Origin: Macrophomina tecta
Taxonomy: Eukaryota; Ascomycota; Dothideomycetes; Botryosphaeriales; Botryosphaeriaceae
NCBI GenBank assembly: GCA_024180945.1
Contig: JAKSGN010000002.1
Span: forward strand, 1,054,001 to 1,118,000
Direction: 5' to 3'
Length of the DNA: 64,000 bases
Shown here: positions 44,438 to 54,811 of the stretch, piece after piece
How positions within the stretch are numbered: the first letter of the stretch is position 1
Layout of the letters: the number at the start of each line of letters is the position of its first letter
Position numbers and translations under genes: made by a program
The notes under the pieces: generated by a model
Told to the model about the DNA's origin: nothing
Database searches by the model: none
The model's input: only the letters and a program-made list of their open reading frames with translations

Positions 44438-46378
44438 TCATTGTGCTTCGACCGCAGGTGGCTCTGTGTCTTTTTGCACCGTTTCGCCCTCACTTTCTGA
44501 CTCCTCCTCTGCCGCTGTTCTGAGCTCGTACGCGAGCTCGAAGCATTCCGCCAGAAGTTGGTTCACTGCTCCTTGGCCATCGGGTATGTCATCTCCGATC
44601 ATGAATTTTCCATCTTGACGCATGTTGTCGATAGAGTTGAGCTGTGAGGTCATCAGTTGACATGATGTATAGCGCCACCACTTATACTGCAACAATCATA
44701 CCTTCATGCTATAGGGATACAGATCCCGAGGGGATGACACACCACCGGACCTTTTCACCTCTTCCAGACATCTCTTCAAGGTGTTGAGTTGGTTGTAGAT
44801 CGGCAGAAGAGCTTCGGAGACGGGCTCTGAGGAAATGATGAGGAAATAGATCAACGCGTAGCTTTTGCGCAGGAGATATAGCAGAGTCTGCACCAGGTCA
44901 GTAATACACTAAAGCAAGCATTTAAGGTCACTGACCCTCTGGGTATGAAGATCAGCAGGGCGTCCCTGCGCGTCCAAGAAGTTACCGTCCACCCGGCTCT
45001 CGTCAATCCGGTCGAGTTGACGCTGAAAGCTGTAAAGATCGGTCTCTCGCAGAGACCAAGCTTGAGTAAGCTGCAATTTCTCCAGTTGGGTCCGAATATT
45101 AAGTAGTTTCTTGTAGACGTCCCCGAATTTTTCGTCGACTTTGCCTTGCCTAGAATTAGGAGCGTGTCAGCCAGCTCGAGAAGCAGATTGTGGCAGAATA
45201 TACCTCTGTTCTATGATATCATGCCAGAGGAAGCAGCGTGCAAGTAAATCTTGGATGAGCTCATCTCCCTCAGGTGGAGCATCGGAGGGGCGGATTTGCA
45301 TATGCTCGATTACTTGTGCGTATCTTTCCTGCTCAGAAAGGTTCACGTCGAGCTTATTCTCTGCTTGAAGTTGTTCTGCAATTTGCTTCAACTGGTCATG
45401 GAGTTGCTTGACCTCAGACGCGGGATACTGAATGTTTTGTCAGCCGATGATGAGTTAAAGGTTGTCTCGGTGAATGTGATATGCTTGAGCGCACAAAATA
45501 TGTTAGAGGTTTAAAAAGCAAATCGAGATATGAGACCAATCTTTCGGATAACTCGGGCTAGTGATCGACATTTAAGGTTTATTTCCCAAGCGACTTACCT
45601 TAGACCGGGTGTTGCACGCGGAAAGAGAGCGTAATATCGAGACCAACTTTTCATATATTGGCTTCAGCTCGGGGCTTAGCTTCTCCAGTGTGTGTTTCAG
45701 CTTTCCAAGGAGTTCCTGGCAGACATCCATGCGTGCTTCCAACAGCGTAATAAGATGCGGGCTGTACGTCTCCTTGCCCCTTTCGACAGAGATCCGATAT
45801 TCCTGTAACCGGGATTCGACGGAGTCTAGATCCTTCGGGGAGAAGAAGGCAGCTTCATAGAGATGGTCGAGCAGACGCTTATCGCGGTTAGCCTCGAGTT
45901 GGTGTACGTCCAAAGAGGCGGGACGCTACCTTCATAGTTGAGACAGCAGAATAAGTGGCAGGCGCTTCATGGTTCTTGCCAATGGCCATGTAAGCCAGCG
46001 ATATTAGTTGGAAGCAATCATCCAGCACAGTATCGACTGCCGGAGAATTAGCCACAAGCCTCTAGGATCAAACGATGTCGCGTGCCCAACAGGGAGAAAG
46101 TTAAGGCTGGTGGCGGGCTGGCTCGGGCTGCGGGAAGCTTGGAGAGGGGCAGGAGACAGACCTCTGTTTTGCTCAAGGCGCTTGTCGGTACGTTGTTGAT
46201 TCAGGCGCTCAACCTGCTCGATAAGGCTGTTGTACAGACGAATTACATCTTCGGACTTGACATAAGTAGACTTGTCGGCACGCAGCAGCTCGAGTTGGGT
46301 ACGGATGCCGAGCAGCTGATCCAGAATAGGCTGTTCCGCGGGATCCAGCGGAATGCGCACCGCAGGCGAGTCGGTCAT
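44438..46378 (-). CDS. DUF2408 family protein (476 aa, 7 exons)
   Basis: Exons: 46162-46378, 45930-46036, 45599-45877, 45204-45427, 44936-45149, 44702-44887 and 44438-44641. Introns are 48-171 nt and all close in frame. The protein is almost entirely alpha-helical. Its two similar halves start PAEQPILDQLLGIRTQLELL and FGDVYKKLLNIRTQLEKLQL, which is the internal duplication of this fungal family (S. pombe SPAC30C2.08-like, UPF0662). The C-terminal signature LNSIDNMRQDGKF...GQGAVNQLLAECFELAYELR is well preserved, followed by an acidic tail. I start at MTDSPAV; an upstream in-frame ATG at 46510 would add 44 basic residues. The molecular role is not established. It is divergent from ribosomal protein P1 by 297 bp. 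Confidence 0.9.
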
Positions 46379-46675
46379 GACGGCTTCTGTCTCAGAAGAG
46401 TTGGCAGCGTGCGATGGGGTACGAGGGGTAAGCACGGCGGCGCGTTGAGTTATTTGAGGAAGTGCCGGTTGACGTAACAGACGCCTGGATCGCCGAAGGT
46501 GCAGCATCACTGATGCGGGGCGCGCGCCAAGCCCTCGCTAGCTGGAACAACACTTTCGCCGCCAGCCGGGCCGGGCACACGAAGTGTCCAGCACTCCACC
46601 CAAAAAGATCGCGACAATACCACGACAGCGACGACAACATCCACCTTCGCGCATCACCCGCAACGATCCTCCAAA
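46379..46675. promoter_or_regulatory. Divergent promoter, DUF2408 gene / ribosomal P1
   Basis: The 297-bp interval between opposite start codons would drive the DUF2408 gene (minus) and the ribosomal gene (plus). No specific ribosomal-protein promoter motif could be assigned. Confidence 0.55.
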
Positions 46676-47192
46676 ATGTCGACCGCCGAGCTTGCCTCTT
46701 CCTACGCCGCCCTCATCCTCGCGGACGAGGGCATTGAGATCACCGTCAGTCATCGCCCGCGCCGTCGTCCGCTCATCCGCCCAAATACTGACCACCTCGC
46801 AGGCCGACAAGCTCCAGACCCTGATCACCGCCGCGAAGGTCGCTGATGTTGAGCCCATCTGGACGTCGCTGTTCGCCAAGGTACGCTACGCGCAAAACTG
46901 CCGAGACCTGAAAAGCATCCCGGTTCTAATCTGGACATAGGCTCTTGAGGGCAAGGATGTCAAGGAGCTCCTGCTGAACGTTGGCTCCGGTGGTCCTGCT
47001 GCCGCCGCACCTGCTGGTGGCGCCGCTGCTGCCGGTGGTGCTGCTGAGGAGGCCCCCGCCGAGAAGGAGAAGGAGGAGGGTACGTTTCGGCCCCAACTCA
47101 CCCTCGATCTTGCATGTGCCGCGTACTAACAGAATTTCTGTACAGAGAAGGAGGAGTCCGACGAGGACATGGGCTTCGGTCTCTTCGACTAA
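46676..47192 (+). CDS. RPP1: 60S acidic ribosomal protein P1 (110 aa, 4 exons)
   Basis: P1 forms the ribosomal stalk with P0 and P2 and recruits elongation factors. Exons: 46676-46744, 46803-46880, 46941-47079 and 47146-47192. Introns are 58, 60 and 66 nt. The helical N-terminal domain ([20 protein letters not shown], then [37 protein letters not shown]) is followed by an Ala/Gly hinge. The protein ends in the universal stalk peptide [13 protein letters not shown]. Length is typical. Three introns in so small a ribosomal gene is usual for filamentous ascomycetes. Confidence 0.97.
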
Positions 47193-48027
47193 GCGCCTTC
47201 TTCTTTCGTCTTCGGGTTTTGCATGTAGCCAGGGCTGGCGTTTGTCGATGCAGCAGGTTTAGCTGGAGCCTCAAAATCAAAATACCACATCCCGGCACAA
47301 TATCTCGACTACTGCGACCCCATCGTGAAACGGTTCGGCTGTGGCCTGCGGTGCGCTTTTCTACAACGGAGCAAGGGTTTGGAACCGGACATTCGGCGGG
47401 AGAAAATATCGTGACACGGGTATGGGAACATGAACACTTCGACGGCAGCTAGCATCGTCAAAGCTAGGCAATAGATTGAACTCTTTTGCTCTGCTATATT
47501 TTGCGTCCTGATGTAGTTGATGCCAGTGGAAGATGTTCCCGGGTGGGCCAGGGTTGTGTTGTGTTGCCAGTATCCTCAACGGTCGCGCTCATTTGTGGTC
47601 TAACGCTGTCTCCGTGGCTGGAGTACAGTGATAAGGATTGGAAATTCCGATGTGGTCTGTGGGTGTCCTTCCGACAAGTACACTAACATGACTTTCCACC
47701 TAACGAACGATGCAGGTGAATTAGTACTCACGTGGCGCACGAAGAGGAAGCGTGCAAAATAAATACCACAAACAGATGAAGGCATTTGGTATTACCAAAA
47801 CAGCATTGCGGCCTAGATTGAGGGTACGCTTTGGGTGTTTGCTGCTTGCACCTGCGACGGGACATTGATATTAAACTTTCCACACATCCGGTTCATTCCG
47901 CCAGCACAGTCACCTTTCATACTCGTGCGCATTTCAACGAATCCAGTTGCAACCCCTTCTCGCCCGATTCTCTTTGTATTCCCATGAAAGTTGCAAGCCG
48001 GGCATAATTATTTCAACACATTAGCCA
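47193..48027. other. Intergenic, no gene recognised
   Basis: 3' flank of the P1 gene and upstream region of the P450 relic. Short frames only. Confidence 0.5.
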
Positions 48028-49850
48028 TGCTTTCTTCTCCCTCCACCGCAGTACTCATGCAAGCTGCAGGCATACTGTGGGTGTTCTGCCTGAATACGAC
48101 AGTTTTGAGGTGGCTGGTGTTCCATCCCCTTGCGCAGTTGCCAGGTTCAAAACTAGCCGCAGCGAGCGAGTGGGTACGAGTTTTATCATGACGTTGTGTT
48201 AGAAGGCCAATTCACCTTTCACATCCCAAGAACTGCACACGATATATGGTATTACCTTTCAATAGGGCGTTTCCACAGTCTAGAATGCTCAATGAATGTG
48301 ATCTGTAGGACCAATGATTCGCATTTACCCTGAAGAAGTCCATATCTCGGACAGTGATTTTTGGGACAACTGTATGCGCGGAAACTAGAGAGGGGCGAGT
48401 ACGCCTAGATGACGAATCGTTTCAGCGCTCCGTCAGCGCCCAAGATCCACGCGGATACGGTGGAGCATGGAATCCATAAGCTGAGACGGGCTGCTTTCAG
48501 CCCCTTGTTAGCTCCATCGATGTCTGGATCTGACAAAGACAAAGCTGACTAGACGATAGATTCTCGAAGCAGGCTATCTATTAAATCGAACTCTTCCCCT
48601 GAGCAAACTTAGTCTTGTGCGCGAGCATTCAACTCAATTCTCAAAGAAATCGGATCCAATCAACCTAGTCGATATATGGATTGCTTTCAGAGGCGACCTC
48701 ATTACAACAGTTTCCTGGGGCGTGTGCCACGATTCTCCGAAGTCCGAAGGATGCAAAGATAACTTCCACTCAGCAATCGCAGGCGTCGGAAAGCGTTCCA
48801 ATTTACTATGCATTTTCCTTCAATACATCAAGTAGGCTTACCATTGCGGCAAGTCTCTCAGTGGAAAGTTGACTTATACTTTGAAGATACTCAAGAGAAT
48901 TTCACCCAGATGGGCAATTAGACTTTGGCCAGAATGAGAGCCATTGCTTCGATACAGTCAAATTGGCTTTTTGAGATCTATATAAATTGCTTCCAGCCAT
49001 CCGCACAACGAGCAGGTCGTAGTTATGCGATTGCCTCTCCTACTACAAAACGACAATGATAAGACAGAGAAGCCGTCCGATCCCATACTCTTTAAATAAA
49101 TGCTCTGAAGCGAGCTTCCTCCTGCGCGCAGGACCATTCCTCGCGTCATAGGTGAGTCCGCTAACCTGGTTGGTGCTGGTGTAGAAACGGCCCCCCGGGT
49201 GCTCGCTGTCGCCAGTTTCCACATCATCAGTAGACCACAAATTTTACCGTCGTTTGAAGCAGGAATTGCATAATCTTATTCCCGATCTTATCTCAGAGCC
49301 AAGTTTACGAGTATTAGAACGCAGAAATATTCTATCTGCATGTCTTCGGGAAGGAGTGCGCCTCTCCGGGAGAGTGACTGGAAGATCGGCACGCTTGCTT
49401 AACCAGCCAATTTTGTACCGATCATGGACCATCCCGCCACGAAAACCAGTCAGTATGAGCGTTTGGGATCTTGGTATGAACGAAGAGGTATTCCCGGACG
49501 CCAAACGGTTCGTTCCGGAACGATGGATCGAGGATGTGAACACTGCAGACGGCACTCCGCTGGAGCGATATTTTGTGGGATTTGGCAAAGGTGCCACCAG
49601 TTGCCTTGGTGTCAAGTAAGCAACCTTTCGTATGCTCAGTTTGACTCCTCTTATGTATTAATCTGTTGCGCAGCTTGGCTAAGGCGGAGCTTATTCTCAG
49701 ATTGGGGACAGTATATCTTTACTTCGGGTGTGACCTGTTCGAGACGGACAAATTTGTTGTAGAGCTCGCCCACCACTTCTTCTTGGGAAGTCCAGGGCTC
49801 GACTCTAATGGCGTGCAGGTGCAGGTCAGAAATGCTGAAGATAACACTCT
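48028..49850 (+). pseudogene. Full-length cytochrome P450 pseudogene
   Basis: Ordered P450 landmarks occur in several frames. They begin with an N-terminal membrane anchor from the ATG at 48028, running into WLVFHPLAQLPGSKLAAASEW. The next conserved segment (YEFYHDVVLEGQF) is reached by one extra G near 48171-48174, and a second shift lies near 48233. An intron relic precedes MIRIYPEEVHI (about 48310). Then come KLRRAAFSPLL, DPINLVDIWIAF, the helix-I region GAGVETA (about 49180), LREGVRLSGRV of helix K, FVPERWI, and the heme loop FGKGATSCLG ending at 49619. A last exon runs to about 49830. Several stops and frameshifts exclude function. The motif set recalls fungal CYP65/trichodiene-oxygenase-like enzymes. 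No secondary-metabolism neighbours are visible. Confidence 0.85.
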
Positions 49851-50584
49851 TCAGCGCAGCGACCTTGAAAGGTTGGAAAAAAAAAATAAACAATTTATCC
49901 TATTTTTTTTTTTTAAGTCTGTTCGGAATTTCAAATTAAAAAGGGAATGGAAAGACTTGCACTTAGATATTGAAGCAACGGGCCAACTGTCAGTGTGATA
50001 AACGCGACGGAGGATTCAGGTACGAGCCATCTCAGATGTGAGTGCTCGCGAACGTTGTAATGCAGTTTAAGAAGCTGGGGCATCCCCAGAAGATTTCAAT
50101 AACCTCGTAGCTATTTTATGATCTTGCATAGAGAGTCATAGCAGCCATTCAATATCAATTATTAATAAGCCCTTCGCATATGCCGCCCGGCTTCCACATC
50201 TATGCTTGTTTTTCGTTATACACGAAGTTTTTAGGTTCGGAAATTAGTACTTAGGGTAGCCGTATTGCGTTGAGAACTCTGGAATCCATACGTGCCTCGC
50301 TTCATGATCCGGCGAGAGAACATGGAAAATACGATTATGGGAAGCCGATGTGTTTTCGGAAAGCGGTACAATTATCGCGGGCTGTGATTGGCCGGGTGGG
50401 GCTAAGCGAGAGTTGCGAGCCTTCACGTCGATGCCCGGCGGCAGGACGTCACGCTCTTCTCCAAACCACGCACCTGCCGCCTTCCAGCGTCAACACACCA
50501 CCTCTCCCGCCCATTGCCGCCCTCACGGAAATCAAAATCTCATAAACAGCTGGGAGCTTCGTCAAAGGCACGCCTACGATCAAC
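49851..50584. other. Intergenic, AT-richer left, promoter of Naa10 right
   Basis: Decayed sequence follows the P450 relic. The last 200 bases have normal composition and contain the Naa10 promoter. No gene is recognised. Confidence 0.45.
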
Positions 50585-51650
50585 ATGGATATTCGTGTGC
50601 TCAGGCCGTCCGACATTCCGCACGTCCAAACGGCCAACATCACCAACCTCCCGGAGAACTACTTCTGCAAATACTACCTCTACCACGCTCTTTCCTGGCC
50701 CCAGCTTTCCTACGTCGCCGTAGATGTAAGGCACATCATTTCTCCTCCTGCAGTTTTCTATTTGAACCTTTTTCCACTGCCCCTCCGACCGTCTCCTTTT
50801 CCAGCTTTGAGGCCAGATTTGCGTTTCCTTCTTTTCTTTGCAAACCAGCGCCATCAGCACAGACATGTCAAAGAAGGAGCGAATTAGTCGCTTCATTCGG
50901 ATTCCTCCTCATTCTTCTATGCCTTCCTACGATTGTTGGAAGTCTCGTCCGCCACACGAATCTGCCGCTGACGTAATCCGAAGGTCTCGCGCCCGCCTAA
51001 GAGCCCCTACGATCCTCCTAAGATTGTGGGCTATGTGCTCGCCAAGATGGAGGAGGACCCGGCCGATGGCATACAGCACGGCCACATTACCAGCCTGAGT
51101 GTGATGCGCACCCACCGGAGGCTGGGGCTTGCTGAAAAGCTGATGAGACAGAGCCGTAAGTACTCTTATTGCATGTTTCTTGTACCTTCAGCGGTGTCAA
51201 AGCTGAGGCCACTACCTCCGCTCGCCCGAGAGCTTCTTATCGTACTCGGCAGTCCCAGCATGTGCAGAAACTGACTAGACCAAAGAGCGCGCGATGGCCG
51301 AAACCTTCGGAGCGCATTATGTGTCGTTGCACGTGCGTGTGTCTAACAACGCTGCGCTGCGCCTGTACCGCGACACCCTGGGCTTCGGAGTAGACAAGGT
51401 CGAGGCAAAGTATTACGCGGACGGCGAGGATGCGTACAGTATGCGCATGGATCTTACCGATATCCGCCAAGCCATGATCGATGAGAACATTAGTGACGGC
51501 GAGGACGAGGGTGAGCCGGTCGGTAGCTTGGGTGGAAAGGATGATGAGGCTGCTGACGGCAAGGGGGAGAAGAAGAGGAAGGTTAAGGTTGGAAGGGCCT
51601 TGGGTGTTGGAGAATTGGTGGAACGGAACGAAAGCACCCAGGCAGCCTAA
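50585..51650 (+). CDS. NAA10: Naa10/Ard1, catalytic subunit of N-terminal acetyltransferase NatA (225 aa)
   Basis: NatA acetylates the exposed N-terminus of many proteins at the ribosome together with Naa15. Exons: 50585-50725, 50984-51155 and 51286-51650. Introns of 258 and 130 nt are longer than most here but close in frame. The start [20 protein letters not shown], then [20 protein letters not shown], is the typical Ard1 beginning. The GNAT acetyl-CoA loop reads [10 protein letters not shown], preceded by [35 protein letters not shown] completes the GNAT fold. The acidic/Lys-rich C-terminal tail is usual. It is convergent with the Alba gene, stops 217 bp apart. Confidence 0.95.
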
Positions 51651-51867
51651 GCAAATACCACGAGTCTCGTGTGGCTGCCAACCGATGTTACCGATGACAG
51701 GGGACGTGGGGAGGCAAAACACCTGATTGTATTGGAAGAAAAGTCATTTCCCGGTGTATCTATATATGCCCCTAGCAGCCCAGAAAGGGTACTATCTTTT
51801 GACCTAGGTTTCCCTCCACGAGATTTGGACCGAATACCAGAGATGATGCAGCGTTGTTCATGAGCTT

Positions 51868-52632
51868 TCAGCTTAATGAACCTGATGACTGTTCCCCGTA
51901 TAGCGTCTTCAGGGCAGGAATTGGCTTGGTCGCCAGATATATCGTCATGACCGCTACGTTGCGGACTTTGCTCGCAGCATTGATACGGTCTCGGCTTAAC
52001 GGCTCAAATGCCTCTTCTTTCTGATCTTCTTCGGTAGAGCCGTCTGACTGCTCGGCTACCTGCCCATCACTCTGCTTTTCCAGCTTCTTCTTGCTCAAAG
52101 ATATTCTTCGCGGGGCTTCAAAGGGCTCCAAAACACCCCGCACGCCCGCGTAGGCCCACCATGGTCTTCCTTGCCGGTCGAGTGTGCGTTTGACGACTTC
52201 GGCAATGGTGATCAGCTTGCTGGCCGCAGAGGCGCGACCTTGGAGCAGGACGACGTGGTTGTCGCTCCCGTGCGTGCCTATCCGTCCTACTGAACCACCT
52301 ACGGCACCATCCTTAGCGGCGGAACCAGTGGATGTCTGGCCATCGCTATCTATGCTCAGGGTAGAGAGGGCGGCGCGGACTTTCGTCTGGATCTTCGAGC
52401 CTGCGACTATATGCACAGTCGGCGCAGATGGGGAAGTGGAGGTTATGGCTGCTGCTGCTGCGGCGGCGGCGGCGGCGGCGGGCGGTATGCTCGGCTCGGG
52501 GGCCGCCATTGACGGGGTGGCAGGTGCCGAAGACGAAAGGCTGTCGTCGGCGGGGGTGATGCGGCGACGTTTGTTGGAGATCAGGGCGGCGGGGCTCGAC
52601 AGCGGCAGGTGGTGCTTGTTTCTTTTCGCCAT
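51868..52632 (-). CDS. Alba-domain nucleic-acid-binding protein (254 aa)
   Basis: Single exon. Residues about 74-165 fit the Alba fold: IVAGSKIQTKVRAAL, then HVVLLQGRASAASKLITIAE, VVKRTLDRQGRPWW and YAGVRG. In eukaryotes Alba proteins include RNase P/MRP subunits (Rpp25/Pop6 type) and RNA-binding chromatin proteins. Which applies cannot be told. The N-terminal tail contains KRRR and an 11-residue polyalanine tract (about 52-62, from a GCN repeat), a likely site of length polymorphism. The C-terminal part is acidic, then ends in a conserved-looking segment (RDRINAASKVRNVAVMTIYL). It is divergent from the protoglobin gene. Confidence 0.8.
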   Translation of the reverse strand: MAKRNKHHLPLSSPAALISNKRRRITPADDSLSSSAPATPSMAAPEPSIPPAAAAAAAAAAAITSTSPSAPTVHIVAGSKIQTKVRAALSTLSIDSDGQTSTGSAAKDGAVGGSVGRIGTHGSDNHVVLLQGRASAASKLITIAEVVKRTLDRQGRPWWAYAGVRGVLEPFEAPRRISLSKKKLEKQSDGQVAEQSDGSTEEDQKEEAFEPLSRDRINAASKVRNVAVMTIYLATKPIPALKTLYGEQSSGSLS

Positions 52633-53472
52633 GGTGGGGGTGGGCGGTGAGCAGCGGGCGATCTTGCGGCTGCGATTGCAGAGGAATCAGGGAGCTCGAA
52701 TGACGCGTGGTTGCGTGACACACGAGCGGCTCTCAATGGCTGATGATGACGCGGTGCAGCGGGCGCCAATCTACCTGAAAATCCGCGACGGCCGGCCGCG
52801 TTGATCCTGTGTCGCCCCGCAATCCTCGCGCGCTGCCAGGCTCGAAAATTCGGGGGTCCAGCGCGCCGGACGGAGCAGGCCCTGTAGGCGGCGGCAACGA
52901 GGCTGGCTGTCCGCCGCCTGCAGACGCCCTGCGCGCGCGCACAGGCGGTCCAGACGCGGCGGGCTCACGGCAGGAATCCACAGCGCGAGGCATGAGGCTT
53001 CCGCGCGCTCGGCCATAGCCGGCGGCGGCGCGGACGGCACGCGGGCTAACGGTCCAACGAAGGACCAGCGATTACTGCGCAGCACATCAGACCACCACAG
53101 CGCGACCATGCTGAAGCCAGCGCGCCTCGTGCCGCACTTTTCTCCCTCGCTCACCTGAGCTGCTTCCTTCGCGCGCTATATAGCCATCCCGACTGCCCTC
53201 GCCACGATGCCGCCAGGAACTTGTCCTGCCTCGTTTCCCTGCCCAAGCCGCACGGCGTGCTGCAGCCGTCACCGCTCACAGAAACCTGAAACCAAGCAAG
53301 AGCTCCCTAAGCCCTCCGCCTCGGATAGCAAGCCTCCTGGCCATTTTGACTCTGATTCAGCATACCTGCCGCCTGCCCATACTAAACCCGCGCCCCAGCT
53401 CCTGCGCTGCATTTCCTGACCTCTGCTTTCTCCTCTCTTGTTCCGCGACCAGCCCGCCCTCTCCCCGCAATC
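52633..53472. promoter_or_regulatory. Divergent region, Alba / protoglobin
   Basis: This 840-bp GC-rich region lies between two start codons on opposite strands. Frames inside overlap antisense and are not gene-like. A pyrimidine-rich stretch precedes the protoglobin ATG. Confidence 0.45.
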
Positions 53473-54811
53473 ATGGCCCCGCCCGGCTTGTACCAGCGCC
53501 CCATCCAGCACATTGACCGCAAGGATCTCTACACCAATCTGGAGGCCCGGATACAGTACCTGCACACCTTCCTCGACTTCAGCTCCAGTACGTATCTTCT
53601 CCCGCGCCAGCCGCCCGCCGCGCCCTGAGCTCTTCTCCGCACTATCTCCTAGCCGGAATCCCTGCGAGCCAGCACCCACCCTATGCCCCTCACATTCAAG
53701 CCCCTCGGCGTCCAAGTCTGGAAAGACCCGCGCTTTCCGTTCCCGGGGTCTGTCCAGAGGCTGACTGACGAGCTTTGTTATTTGTCTAAAGGTGATATCG
53801 AGGCCCTCCAGACCGGACACAAATACATCAAGGCGCTCATTCCTGCCATCGTCAACATCGTCTACAAGAAGCTGCTGCAGTATGACATTACTGCCCGCGC
53901 TTTCGAGACCCGTAGCACCAGCTTCGAGGGCCCTATGGATGAAGTGCCCGACGAGAACAGCCCGCAGATCCTGCATCGCAAGATGTTCTTGCGCGCTTAT
54001 CTCGTCAAGTTGTGTTCCGACCCAAGCAAGATGGAGTTCTGGGAGTACTTGGACAAAGTTGGGTATGTGTGAACTGCTCTCCAAGTCCTTTTTTTTTTTT
54101 TTTCCTCGCGCGAATCGCCCTCCTCCGTCTTTATTTGTGGTTGTCTCGCCTCCCTTTCAACTGAGTATTGCCATGGGACGACCCGCAAGCGTTGGCACCT
54201 ATTCTAGGCTGGCCGTTTCAAAGGGACAGGCCATATTGGGCGCCCTGCATCACAGCAGGAGACGTACCACAGCCACACCTCGCCTCATCGTCTCCTATCT
54301 ACGACACATTAAAATAACGCAATAGCATGCTAATCACATGCGCAGAATGATGCACGTTGGCCGTGGTCGCCAGCACCCTCTGCATGTCGAGTACATGCAC
54401 ATCGGCGCGCTCCTCTCTTTCATCCAAGATGTCTTGACTGAGGCTATTCTGTCCCACCCGCGTCTTCACATGAACCGCAAAATCGCGCTTGTCAAGGCCC
54501 TTGGAAAGGTCATTTGGATTCAAAACGACCTGTTCGCCAAATGGTACGTCCGTGATGGTGATGAGTTTGCAGATCAGATCGAGGACATCATCATCGAGCG
54601 TGAAGGGTATCTGCACGGCAAGAAGATCATCGGCACGTCGGATGAGAGCGACGCCGAATCGACGACTTCCGGCAGCACGCAAGCTGCAGGCGCTGCTCAG
54701 CCAGGTGTGTGTCCGTTCACTGGCGTGCAAAGAGGAATGGAAGGCTTGAGAGTTGGCGAAGGTTCGGGGTCGTCCATCGCGAACAGCGGCGACCCGTCGC
54801 CTCCGCAGTAG
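53473..54811 (+). CDS. Protoglobin/globin-sensor-type protein (283 aa)
   Basis: These heme proteins bind O2, NO or CO; their fungal role is not well defined. Exons: 53473-53587, 53792-54062 and 54346-54811. Introns of 204 and 283 nt close in frame but are long, so a small extra exon cannot be excluded. After MAPPGLYQRPIQHIDRKDLY the fold continues with ARIQYLHTFLDFSSSDIEAL, IPAIVNIVYKKLLQYDITAR, MFLRAYLVKLCSDPSKMEFW and MMHVGRGRQHPLHVEYMHIG. The last block lies in the region of the proximal heme His. The C-terminus is a Ser/Gly-rich tail of about 80 residues with a CPFTG motif. There is no signalling domain, so it may be a stand-alone sensor or detoxifier. Confidence 0.88.
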
